From an uncultured Psychrobacter sp. (GTDB lineage: Bacteria; Pseudomonadota; Gammaproteobacteria; Pseudomonadales; Moraxellaceae): a stretch of 64,000 bases of DNA. Both the position numbers and the translations under genes were made by a program. The DNA lies in assembly GCA_947495055.1 (NCBI GenBank), contig CANLXO010000010.1, positions 1 through 64,000 on the forward strand, read 5' to 3'. The notes below the pieces were generated by a model. It was not told the origin of the DNA. It searched no databases and worked only from the letters and a program-made list of their open reading frames with translations. The stretch's first letter is position 1; the number at the start of each line of letters is the position of its first letter. Below, in pieces: positions 34,641-42,955 of this stretch.

Positions 34641-35501
34641 CTAAGCGCTAAAATCAAGTCCGATATCAAGCGCGGTGGTGCTGTGAGTCAAATAGCCCAT
34701 CGCAATAAAATCAACTCCCGTCTTAGCAACTGCTTGTACACTCTCGGGCGTGATACCGCCTGAGGCTTCTGTCTTGGCGCGGCCTTGACACATAGTAACC
34801 GCTTGCGTGAGTATCTCAGGTGACATATTGTCAAGTAGCACCAGCTGCGCGCCGGCGTCCAAAGCCTGCTCTAGCTGCTCTATCGTATCAACCTCGACCT
34901 CGATAGGTAGCAGGTGACCTGCAAAATCTTGCGCCTGCTTGATAGCGGTTGCGATATCCCCTGCAATAGCGATGTGATTATCTTTGATCAAAATAGCATC
35001 ATCAAGCCCTAAGCGGTGATTACGCCCGCCGCCGCATCGTACCGCGTACTTTTGCACGATACGTAATCCTGGAATGGTTTTACGAGTGCAAGTAATCTGG
35101 ACGGGATATGCTGCCACGCTATCGACAATCTGGCGAGTAGCGGTGGCAATACCACTCAGATGAGTCATAAAATTCAAAGCAGTGCGCTCTGCGGTCAATA
35201 GGTGACGGGCATTGCCGCGTACCGTTGCCAGTACTGTACCTGCTGCTACGTGCGCGCCATCTGTTATCTGCGCTATAAACTCAATATCAGCATCAACCAT
35301 AGCAAAGGATAACCGCGCAAGATCCATACCGCATATCACCCCAGCTTGCCGCGCTTTAATCTGCAGTTGTGCTTGCTTGTTCGCTGGGATAGTTGCTTGG
35401 GAGGTGACATCGCCGCGACGTCCCAAATCTTCACTAAGGGCTGCCTCAACCAAAGGAATAAGTAATACGTCATCTAGTGCAGGCTCTGCTGATATGCTCA
35501 T
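34641..35501 (-). CDS. nadC: quinolinate phosphoribosyltransferase
   Basis: 286 residues, normal length. Family motifs are LSEDLGRRGDVTSQATIP near 16-33, TAERTALNFMTHLSGIATAT near 125, TCRKTIPGLR near 155 and ASGGITPESV near 250. It converts quinolinate and PRPP to nicotinate mononucleotide, CO2 and pyrophosphate. It lies downstream of the NrtR-type regulator on the same strand, with its own operator in the 138-base gap (35539-35559). AAGG lies eight bases before the ATG. Confidence 0.95.
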   Translation of the reverse strand: MSISAEPALDDVLLIPLVEAALSEDLGRRGDVTSQATIPANKQAQLQIKARQAGVICGMDLARLSFAMVDADIEFIAQITDGAHVAAGTVLATVRGNARHLLTAERTALNFMTHLSGIATATRQIVDSVAAYPVQITCTRKTIPGLRIVQKYAVRCGGGRNHRLGLDDAILIKDNHIAIAGDIATAIKQAQDFAGHLLPIEVEVDTIEQLEQALDAGAQLVLLDNMSPEILTQAVTMCQGRAKTEASGGITPESVQAVAKTGVDFIAMGYLTHSTTALDIGLDFSA

Positions 35502-35538
35502 CTATTTTGCCTTTTGATAATTTATCGTAAAAGTCTAT

Positions 35539-35559
35539 TTAAACTCAAAATGAGCATAA
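35539..35559. promoter_or_regulatory. NrtR-type operator upstream of nadC
   Basis: Half-sites TTAAACTCA and TGAGCATAA flank a central AAA. The arrangement matches the perfect palindrome before nadA, with two changes in one arm, and lies 38 bases before the nadC ATG. Assignment to NrtR is inferred from the repeated site and the adjacent regulator gene. Confidence 0.7.
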
Positions 35560-35639
35560 ATATAGCGTAAAGATACCAGACTGGCAAGATTGATTGCTTA
35601 GTTATTTAAAAAAATTGCTAGATGAATGGTTAGTATTCC

Positions 35640-36662
35640 CTATTTACGCTTAGGTAATTTGCTATCCATAAGCAAGCTTTGCAGTTCGATATCGTGACGA
35701 AAACGGTAGAGCTTGGCGGGGCGACCACGGCTAGCACTACTGCTCTCGCCCGTTGGCATCACAAGGTTTTGAGTATCTAGTAAGCGGCGAAAGTTTTGCT
35801 TGTGTAGCGCCGTGCCAGAGAGCGCTTCGACACTTTTTTGAAGCTCAGATAAGGTAAATACATCAGGCGTGAGACCAAAGATAAGCGGCTGGTACTCTAT
35901 TTTGGCGCGCAGCCTGGAAATGGCGGTTGCGATCACGCGGCGATGATCGTAATACATCGGCACGCCCATGACCTTTGACCACTCGTTTGGCAGTTTACTA
36001 TCCAGATAGCTGGCAGGATAAGTCGGCGATTCAGGAATAAGACCTGCTTCATAGAGCATCTCATAGCGTAGCAGGGCATGCTCTGCAACCCAGTCACTAT
36101 CGGCATAGTCTTTATTCGCGCTCTGCTTATCAATGCTTTTATTATTAACGAGACTAACGCCCACACCCCAACACAACCCTATACGCTGCCGACGACGGGA
36201 TACGGCAGCAGCATCGCTCGCGGTATCTGCCCAAGCGAGTAGCTCAGGTACGATCAAACGCTCGATAATATCAGGAACACCAGTTAGGTGATTTTCCCAT
36301 GGAAAGTACTCGTACCAATCTCGCCACTGCGCTTGACTTTGCAGCTGAGCCTGCGTCTCTTGCACCAGTCCAAGGTAGCTGACATAAACCAGTGCGTGCC
36401 CGTCAGCGTTACGCCTATTGGTATCTACAAAGGTATATAGCTGTTCGATGTAGCCAAGTGGCTGCTGGGTTTGTTCCTCAACCCACTCACGTACGCCTGC
36501 CTGCAGGGAGCGATGTAGCGGCATTAAAGGGCCGTTGGGCAACAGTTTACCTCGATCAACCGTCAAAACACGCGCAATATGATCGGTAATGGCAATCAGT
36601 ACCGCCACAACTTCGGTAGTACCACTGCCTTCTTGATGCGCATGGGAATAAGACAACGTCAT
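35640..36662 (-). CDS. nrtR: Nudix-related NAD biosynthesis regulator (NrtR type)
   Basis: 340 residues. The N-terminal Nudix-like domain has a degenerate Nudix box (AGVREWVEEQTQ), as in regulators that bind rather than cut ADP-ribose. The C-terminal winged helix has the family pattern FTLSELQKSVE ... NFRRLL ... GRPAKLYRF near 255-330. It probably represses nadA, nadB and nadC and releases DNA on binding an NAD-derived ligand. It is about 100 residues longer than typical NrtR because of a middle region. I chose ATG 36662, which has AGGTGA upstream; a GTG at 36677 lacks a ribosome site. Confidence 0.8.
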   Translation of the reverse strand: MTLSYSHAHQEGSGTTEVVAVLIAITDHIARVLTVDRGKLLPNGPLMPLHRSLQAGVREWVEEQTQQPLGYIEQLYTFVDTNRRNADGHALVYVSYLGLVQETQAQLQSQAQWRDWYEYFPWENHLTGVPDIIERLIVPELLAWADTASDAAAVSRRRQRIGLCWGVGVSLVNNKSIDKQSANKDYADSDWVAEHALLRYEMLYEAGLIPESPTYPASYLDSKLPNEWSKVMGVPMYYDHRRVIATAISRLRAKIEYQPLIFGLTPDVFTLSELQKSVEALSGTALHKQNFRRLLDTQNLVMPTGESSSASRGRPAKLYRFRHDIELQSLLMDSKLPKRK

Positions 36663-36820
36663 AATATTAAGTGTCACCTATTTTAGTGAAAGATGATAAT
36701 GCAGAGTTCAATGGACAATAGCGTCTAGTATAGCGAGATTGTCTTAATATCATAGTCAATATGGCAATTTAAAGATAATGGTCAGGATAAATTCTGCTAA
36801 TTGACAAAAACAACTTGTAT

Positions 36821-36841
36821 TTATGCTCAAAATGAGCATAA
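36821..36841. promoter_or_regulatory. perfect palindromic operator upstream of nadA
   Basis: Half-sites TTATGCTCA and TGAGCATAA form a perfect inverted repeat around AAA, 84 bases before nadA and between it and the divergent regulator gene. TTGTAT (36815-36820) and CATAAT (36837-36842) flank it at 16 bases, so the operator fills the spacer of a candidate nadA promoter, consistent with repression. Confidence 0.8.
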
Positions 36842-36925
36842 TTAGAATACATCAACAAATAGCTCTTATTAAAAATCAATATTAGCCAGTAACTCTTATT
36901 ATTGTCATAACAGAGACCATAACCT

Positions 36926-38065
36926 ATGAAAATCTATCCCTATGACGCGCCTATCTTAAGTTCTGATAATAGCAGTACTATTCAGACTAAGATTGAATAT
37001 GCCAAAGCAAAACTTCCAGCAGAACTGCCACGTACTGAGCGCTTAGCTGTAGAAAACAATATCAGACAGCTTTTAAAAGAGCACAACGCGGTACTGGTCG
37101 CGCATTATTATGTTGATCCTTTTATTCAAGACTTAGCACTAGCGACAGGCGGCTGCGTCGGTGACTCGCTTGAGATGGCACGCTTCGGTCAGGCGCATAG
37201 TGCGCAGACGTTAGTCGTTGCAGGGGTACGCTTCATGGGCGAGTCTGCCAAGATTCTCAGCATGGAAAAGACGGTACTTATGGCGGATCTAGAGGCGGAG
37301 TGCTCGCTTGATTTGGGCTGCCCTGCTGATGAATTCTCAGCGTTTTGTGATGCTCATCCTGATCGCACCGTCGTCGTCTACGCAAATACCAGTGCAGCGG
37401 TCAAAGCACGAGCCGATTGGGTGGTGACCTCCTCTGTCGGTATCGATATCATCCGCCATCTTCATGATAAAGGTGAAAAGATAATCTGGGGTCCTGATCG
37501 CCATCTGGGTAAATACATCGCGCAAGAGACAGGCGCAGACATGCTACTTTGGCAAGGCTCTTGCCTGGTGCATAACGAGTTTAAAGCCACTGAGCTGATG
37601 CAATTAAGGGCTGAGCATCCTGAGGCAAAAGTGCTGGTACATCCTGAATCACCTGATAGCGTGGTGGCTCTGGCTGATGTGGTTGGCTCAACTAGTAAAT
37701 TACTCAAATCCACCTACGAGATGGACGCCGATACCTTTATTGTCGCCACCGACTTAGGTATCTTGCATGAGATGCAAAAGCGCTCACCGAACAAGCAGTT
37801 TTTGGCCGCACCAACGGCAGGGGAAAGCGCCAGCTGTAAGAGCTGCGCATTTTGCCCATGGATGGCGATGAATGGCTTGCAAGGCATCGAGCGCTGTTTG
37901 ACGGATCAAAGCGGTGAAGTACTGATGTCACAACAGCTAGCAGTCGCTGCCAAAAAGCCATTACAGCGTATGTTAGATTTCGCTGAATCGCAAAAGCAGC
38001 GCGTCACTGCCAGCGGTGATATTGTCAAAGACCGCGCCCTCTTCGCTAACGTGGGAGCCGCTTAA
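36926..38065 (+). CDS. nadA: quinolinate synthase (4Fe-4S)
   Basis: 379 residues. Cysteine ligands appear in the expected places: [13 protein letters not shown] near 75, GSCLVHNEF near 215, and [14 protein letters not shown] near 315. Other motifs are LVAHYYVDP near 58 and HPESPDSVV near 240. It condenses iminoaspartate with dihydroxyacetone phosphate to quinolinate. nadB follows after one base, so the two enzymes of the pathway are made together. The divergent nrtR and the palindrome at 36821-36841 indicate NAD-responsive control. Confidence 0.95.
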   Translation: MKIYPYDAPILSSDNSSTIQTKIEYAKAKLPAELPRTERLAVENNIRQLLKEHNAVLVAHYYVDPFIQDLALATGGCVGDSLEMARFGQAHSAQTLVVAGVRFMGESAKILSMEKTVLMADLEAECSLDLGCPADEFSAFCDAHPDRTVVVYANTSAAVKARADWVVTSSVGIDIIRHLHDKGEKIIWGPDRHLGKYIAQETGADMLLWQGSCLVHNEFKATELMQLRAEHPEAKVLVHPESPDSVVALADVVGSTSKLLKSTYEMDADTFIVATDLGILHEMQKRSPNKQFLAAPTAGESASCKSCAFCPWMAMNGLQGIERCLTDQSGEVLMSQQLAVAAKKPLQRMLDFAESQKQRVTASGDIVKDRALFANVGAA

Positions 38066-38066
38066 T

Positions 38067-39896
38067 ATGAGTGATCTACCAAGCGCTGATAGAAGTATGG
38101 CTAATGTTAGACAAACTGATGTCCTCATCATCGGGGCAGGTTTGGCTGGCCTCAGCACGGCTTTGGCTTTGCCAAAATCGCTAAGTGTCACGGTACTGAG
38201 TAAAGCGGCGCTTGAAGTCTGCTCGAGCCATTATGCGCAGGGCGGCATAGCGGCAAGCTTGGATAAAGAGGATTCTATCACTGATCATGTCAGTGATACT
38301 CTTATTGCAGGTGCTGGACTCTGTACAACCGATAACACAACGGATATCTTGGGCGCTGGACAATCGGCTGTGCAATGGTTATGCGAGCAAGGTGTCCCTT
38401 TTACTCAAACTTCCAAGCAACATATTCAGTCAAAAAACAAACTTCAAACGACAGATCTACATTTAACCCAAGAAGGCGGTCATGGTCGCCGCCGCGTGGC
38501 TCACGCTGATGACGCCACTGGTCGGCATATTATGAAGACCTTGACGCTTAAGGCGCAAAGTGCGGCCAATATCACTATCTTACCCTTTCATGAAGCGCTA
38601 AGCCTGTTAACTCAAGACACTGGACTTAAATCCTGCTACGGAGCGCAAGTGTTTGACCATATCAGCGCGCGCAAGATTACCTTTTATAGTCGCGCCGTAG
38701 TACTCGCTAGTGGCGGCTTGGGGCAACTGTTCAAACGCGCCAGCGCGCCCAATGTCTGCGTTGGTGATGGAGTGATGATGGCATGGCAAGCAGGATCCCG
38801 CTTAGCTAATTTGGAATTCATCCAGTTTCATCCGACAGGTCTTGCACTGAGCGATAGTAGTTTTTTAATCTCAGAGGCGCTGCGCGGTGAAGGCGCTCAT
38901 CTGTATTGTCCGCAGACGGGCACACGCTTTATGTTAGAGATTGACGCGCGCGCTGAGCTTGCACCGCGCGATATCGTAGCGCGAGCGATAGCGGAACAAA
39001 TTAGCAATAATGGTTTGGGCTACGTGCACCTTGATATCAGTCATTTACCAAGTAAATTTATCAAAGGTCATTTTCCGCAGATCTATCAAACGCTGTTTGA
39101 TCTCGGTATTGACATCACCACAGATCCCATTCCAGTAGCGCCGACTGCGCACTATAGCTGCGGCGGCGTGGTCACTGACGCGCGCGGTATGACGGATGTA
39201 CCTGGACTCTACGCCGCAGGCGAAGTCGCTTATACAGGCTTGCATGGCGCTAATCGTCTGGCTAGCAACTCTCTTTTAGAATGCGTGGTCGTCGGTCGTA
39301 ATATCGCTATCGACTTGCCGCGTTATCTAAACCAAGTATCCGCATCTTCTAACAGTTTTGAGCGTACGCTTTGGACGCCGCCTGTCTTGGCGGACACGCA
39401 AGTCATCACCCTAAAGGTTGCAAACACTGGTATTGACAGCATCGTTGCTCATAGAAATACTAGCGCTAAAGATACTGATATTAATATGATAACCAATGAG
39501 CTAAAGACCCTAATGAATACGCATATGGGCATTACTCGCAGCGCGTCAAAACTGGAACAAGCACTGGTACAAATCGTCAAGTGGCAGCAAATATTAAAGT
39601 CTTTGCCAGTAAATCAAAGTGAGGTCAATACAGATAGCGCAATGACAACGTCTGAGCTGGCGCATTTTCAACTCAGCAGGCAGTTGCAATTAGCCACTTT
39701 GATTATAGAGTCCGCTTATCAGCGCTATGAGAGTCGCGGTGGTCATTATCGTACCGATTATCCGCATATGGCAGATAAGGCTAAAACCAGTATCATTGCA
39801 CCGATTACAGACGTATTATTATCTGAAAATAATTTTTCAATGCAAAGTAGTCTTCATGATTTAGATGAACAAACCTCAATACTTGCTGCTAGCTAA
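38067..39896 (+). CDS. nadB: L-aspartate oxidase
   Basis: 609 residues from the ATG at 38067 (MSDLPSAD), with GGGAG about nine bases upstream; an extended frame overlaps nadA and was rejected. FAD site DVLIIGAGLAGLSTAL, SSHYAQGGIAAS, the active-site region EFIQFHPTGLAL, HYSCGGVVTDARG and GLHGANRLASNSLLE are all present, followed by the helical C-terminal domain. It oxidises L-aspartate to iminoaspartate for NadA. It is somewhat longer than E. coli NadB through insertions in the C-terminal half. Confidence 0.95.
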   Translation: MSDLPSADRSMANVRQTDVLIIGAGLAGLSTALALPKSLSVTVLSKAALEVCSSHYAQGGIAASLDKEDSITDHVSDTLIAGAGLCTTDNTTDILGAGQSAVQWLCEQGVPFTQTSKQHIQSKNKLQTTDLHLTQEGGHGRRRVAHADDATGRHIMKTLTLKAQSAANITILPFHEALSLLTQDTGLKSCYGAQVFDHISARKITFYSRAVVLASGGLGQLFKRASAPNVCVGDGVMMAWQAGSRLANLEFIQFHPTGLALSDSSFLISEALRGEGAHLYCPQTGTRFMLEIDARAELAPRDIVARAIAEQISNNGLGYVHLDISHLPSKFIKGHFPQIYQTLFDLGIDITTDPIPVAPTAHYSCGGVVTDARGMTDVPGLYAAGEVAYTGLHGANRLASNSLLECVVVGRNIAIDLPRYLNQVSASSNSFERTLWTPPVLADTQVITLKVANTGIDSIVAHRNTSAKDTDINMITNELKTLMNTHMGITRSASKLEQALVQIVKWQQILKSLPVNQSEVNTDSAMTTSELAHFQLSRQLQLATLIIESAYQRYESRGGHYRTDYPHMADKAKTSIIAPITDVLLSENNFSMQSSLHDLDEQTSILAAS

Positions 39897-39970
39897 ATCC
39901 TTACAAATCTTGTTATGCTATAAGTCTACGAAGGATTTTGCTTTCAACCTACCTTTGGGATACATAGGGT

Positions 39971-40894
39971 ATGGCAACGGATACTTGGTTCGTCATCGGA
40001 CTTATGACAGTCGTCAGCTTGGCTTGGGGGTTGCTCTCTCATCCCAAGCTGCGTACTCGCTTGCCAACTATCTATCTGATAGCGCGCTCTTGGTGGTGGA
40101 TGTTAGCCGCTCTATGCTTATGTTATGTGGTCGCCAAAATCAACACAAATGATCAAGTCTTTAACGCCGAACACCCTTATCAATGGCTGTTGGTCGCCTT
40201 TTTTATCGCCATCGGTCTACGCGGTAGTTATGAGATTAGCCGTTTGTGGCGCTCTGAGAGCAAAGCGCGGCTTATCACCAAATTGCAAGCGCGCGGATTG
40301 CAACCCAATACTTTAGCACTGCCTTTTGCGCAAAAGCATATGCTAACGCCAAATAACGCTAATACAGCAAGCCCCGTTAAGCCTTATCTGTATCTTAATG
40401 TACTAGATAGCTTTTTTAGCTTTACCTTTATTATCCTTATTATTAGTCTTATATTCTTGCAACAGCTGACTTGGCACCGCGAGCAATATGGCGTCCTACT
40501 ATTCGTGTTATTTGCCAGTCAATTCAACGATATTGCTCAGTTTCTATGTAGCAAGCTGTTTAAAGGCAGGTTCTTTAAACGTGGTCTTGCACCTAGAATT
40601 AGCCCCAATAAAAGTATCGAAGGCGCGTTTTTTGGCAGTCTGCTGGCAGCCCTCTTAGCATCACTACTGGGTGTTTGGTTAACGCCTTTTAGCTGGTGGC
40701 TGTGTTTGCTTGCCGCTTACGGACTGGCGGTAAGCGGTATCGCAGGAGATCTGCTAGAGTCGGCGTTTAAGCGTCAGCATGGGGTCAAAGATACAGGCAC
40801 TATGCTGGCAGGCCACGGCGGCGTGCTCGATAGGATAGATAGTTTGCTCATTGGCGTGCCGATATTTACCTTGTTTTATTGGTGGTTTGGCTAA
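39971..40894 (+). CDS. CdsA-like phosphatidate cytidylyltransferase (YnbB type)
   Basis: 307-residue polytopic membrane protein with about eight helices. It ends with the CdsA signature: ESAFKRQHGVKDTGTMLAG, then HGGVLDRIDS (about 263-291), with the conserved Lys, Asp and His-Gly-Gly present. It would make CDP-diacylglycerol from phosphatidate and CTP. A CdsA-like gene beside a YnbA/YnbC-type fusion recalls E. coli ynbABC, so I think it is the pathway-specific copy, not the housekeeping CdsA. It converges on the three-gene minus-strand set with 33 bases between. Confidence 0.82.
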   Translation: MATDTWFVIGLMTVVSLAWGLLSHPKLRTRLPTIYLIARSWWWMLAALCLCYVVAKINTNDQVFNAEHPYQWLLVAFFIAIGLRGSYEISRLWRSESKARLITKLQARGLQPNTLALPFAQKHMLTPNNANTASPVKPYLYLNVLDSFFSFTFIILIISLIFLQQLTWHREQYGVLLFVLFASQFNDIAQFLCSKLFKGRFFKRGLAPRISPNKSIEGAFFGSLLAALLASLLGVWLTPFSWWLCLLAAYGLAVSGIAGDLLESAFKRQHGVKDTGTMLAGHGGVLDRIDSLLIGVPIFTLFYWWFG

Positions 40895-40927
40895 CGCGAA
40901 TGATCAATAGACAACTTCAATGTAAAA

Positions 40928-41734
40928 TCAAACTGGTTTATCCAGCTGACTTCGTAATAGCCAATTTAGCATAGGTTTAGGCAGCTTATTTAACAGCTTT
41001 ACAATATAACGCATAGGCCATGGAAATATCGCGAGCGCTACATCATCGTTAATCGCTTGCATGGTATGACTCACCGCCTGATCTACGCTCATAATAAAGG
41101 GCTTATGACTGGCATCACCACCATTTAGATCGCGCAAGGTTTGGGTGTCGATATACCCTGACGCGATGCAATTGACCTGAATATTAAAAGGCATAAGCGC
41201 AATGCGATAAGCGCTCGCCGTCGCTATCATCGCCCGCTTGCTCTTGGCATAGAGACTGGCATAAGGATAATCGAGCGTCCCTGCGATAGAAGCGATACAA
41301 ATTAGGCTTGGCTTGACGCCTTTAGCCTTGCCCAACTGCTGTAGGTTTTGGCGTTTGAGTACCTTACTTGCCCTCATAAAAACATGCTCAAATGCTTGCA
41401 AATTAATCGCGAGCATTTGCGTGCTCTCTGTTTGGTTTAGAGTATGGACGCGCTCATTGGTATAACTGCCCGCGCTATAAATCAGCCGATCAAAACGATT
41501 TTTTAGTAGCTTATCGAGCAGGTGTTGGCGCTCATTAAAATCTGTCAAATCACAAAGATAAGTAGTGATCTGAGGATAGACCCTGTTGATATGAGTAATT
41601 TTAGCAAGACTATGCCCAACGACACTGACTTGCCAGCCAAGCTGTAGATGATGCAAGGCTAGTGCTAAGCCTAAACCGCTGGTGCCGCCTATTACAATAA
41701 GATGCTTAGGCGTATTAGAAGGTATGTTTTGCAT
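40928..41734 (-). CDS. short-chain dehydrogenase in the lipid module
   Basis: 268 residues, classical SDR: cofactor loop VIGGTSGLGLALALH at 14-28, NNAG-like IYSAGSY near 85, catalytic Ser in CIASIAG and YAKSK near 162-166. The C-terminal tail (FPWPMRYIVKLLNKLP) is amphipathic and hydrophobic, like membrane-associated SDRs acting on lipid or sterol substrates. It abuts the patatin-like gene (next base), so they are co-translated. Its substrate is unknown; a keto-lipid or keto-polyol head group is a guess. Confidence 0.8.
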   Translation of the reverse strand: MQNIPSNTPKHLIVIGGTSGLGLALALHHLQLGWQVSVVGHSLAKITHINRVYPQITTYLCDLTDFNERQHLLDKLLKNRFDRLIYSAGSYTNERVHTLNQTESTQMLAINLQAFEHVFMRASKVLKRQNLQQLGKAKGVKPSLICIASIAGTLDYPYASLYAKSKRAMIATASAYRIALMPFNIQVNCIASGYIDTQTLRDLNGGDASHKPFIMSVDQAVSHTMQAINDDVALAIFPWPMRYIVKLLNKLPKPMLNWLLRSQLDKPV

Positions 41735-42955
41735 TTATAACCCTTGCTGGCGTATATAATCCACGGTGCGCTGATAGCCATACTGCCACTGGGCGTCCAT
41801 CTGCTGTATAAAGCCATCATAATCGCTATGAATCAGCTCGACGGTCATTTGCCTAAGGCTAAAGCGTTTTTGTACATTTTGCCTTGCCAGTTGCTGATCA
41901 TTGTCAGCAAAAGGCAGCCAATGTATCTGCGCCTGATGGTGAGGCTTAGGCATAGATGACGTTTTATAATTGTGCACCTGAGCCAGTCGCTGATTGGGAT
42001 CAAAGCCAAACACGCGCTTAATCGCAGGCGCGGCAAGATAGGGATCATAGCCCGCTTTGGTCTCTGCAAACACCGTACTTCCCAGTTGACAAGCCAACTC
42101 AATGGGCGTTAGATTAATCACCCCGCCCAAGCACCAGCCTAGATCGTCTATATGCGTTGGCGGCAAATAGTACATATCTGCCATCGAAGCGCGTACCGCA
42201 GAAGTCATATCCCACTCAGTCAGCATCTGTACCGACTGTTGTATACGTCCATTGGCAAAAGAATACGTAGGTGCGCTAAAAGTATGTTTAGTGAGATCAT
42301 CTTGGTCTAGTAAATGACTGTCAAAACTGAGATGATTTAAACGCTCTGGCGCAAACAATAACTCTTGAAGCTGAAAGTCTGCGGCTAGCATACTATCAGC
42401 ATTAACACTAAAATCTGCTATCGACGTTTGGCGCAAACGACTGGCGATAATAGCAATCTCTGGTGACTTATTTATGCTATTCATATTGCACTCAGAATTA
42501 GAGCCAAAAGCAGATAATTCATCTAGCCACTGCGCTTCATTATTGATACGAAACATTGCTAAATATTGTAGCTCGTCTAGTAAGTACTGATAACTGTCTT
42601 GGCTTTGAGAGTGCTTATGACGCGTACTATTAACAGACAAGCGCCAACGCTTGATAGCACTGCTGATATAGCGTAGTTTTTGACGTGTGCTTGCCTCATC
42701 AGGGGCAACATGTCTGATCGCACGGATGCTCTTATATAGCTCACGGCTACGCATCAGCTGCTGCAAATCGCTAGGATCAGGAGCAAGCTGAACCAGATAA
42801 GCCGACAAGCTGCCGCCGCAAGTACCAATGATGAGATCGGGCCGCAAATCGTATGCAACGAGCGCGGCATAACTCCCCAAATAATAGCCAAACCGCGACC
42901 CGCCCCCTGAAAACAGCTGGACGCGCTCGTAAGGCGGGGCGGTTGTATTACTCAT
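41735..42955 (-). CDS. patatin-like protein lacking the catalytic dyad
   Basis: 406 residues with a patatin-like N-terminus: oxyanion loop FSGGGSRFGYYLGSY at 15-29 and beta-strand IIGTCGGSLSAYL at 42-54. The normal GxSxG nucleophile elbow reads G-T-C-G-G, with Cys46 in place of Ser. The later DGG motif reads L-G-G (276-278, in WCLGGVINLTP). Both dyad residues are therefore changed, and the protein may be non-hydrolytic or use another mechanism. It overlaps the fusion gene by eight bases and abuts the SDR. The family call rests on the surrounding pattern. Confidence 0.72.
   Translation of the reverse strand: MSNTTAPPYERVQLFSGGGSRFGYYLGSYAALVAYDLRPDLIIGTCGGSLSAYLVQLAPDPSDLQQLMRSRELYKSIRAIRHVAPDEASTRQKLRYISSAIKRWRLSVNSTRHKHSQSQDSYQYLLDELQYLAMFRINNEAQWLDELSAFGSNSECNMNSINKSPEIAIIASRLRQTSIADFSVNADSMLAADFQLQELLFAPERLNHLSFDSHLLDQDDLTKHTFSAPTYSFANGRIQQSVQMLTEWDMTSAVRASMADMYYLPPTHIDDLGWCLGGVINLTPIELACQLGSTVFAETKAGYDPYLAAPAIKRVFGFDPNQRLAQVHNYKTSSMPKPHHQAQIHWLPFADNDQQLARQNVQKRFSLRQMTVELIHSDYDGFIQQMDAQWQYGYQRTVDYIRQQGL

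Noticed and set aside
39865..40152. 95-residue plus-strand frame before the CdsA-like gene
   Set aside because: Overlaps the nadB end and the CdsA-like start in another frame; no motif support.
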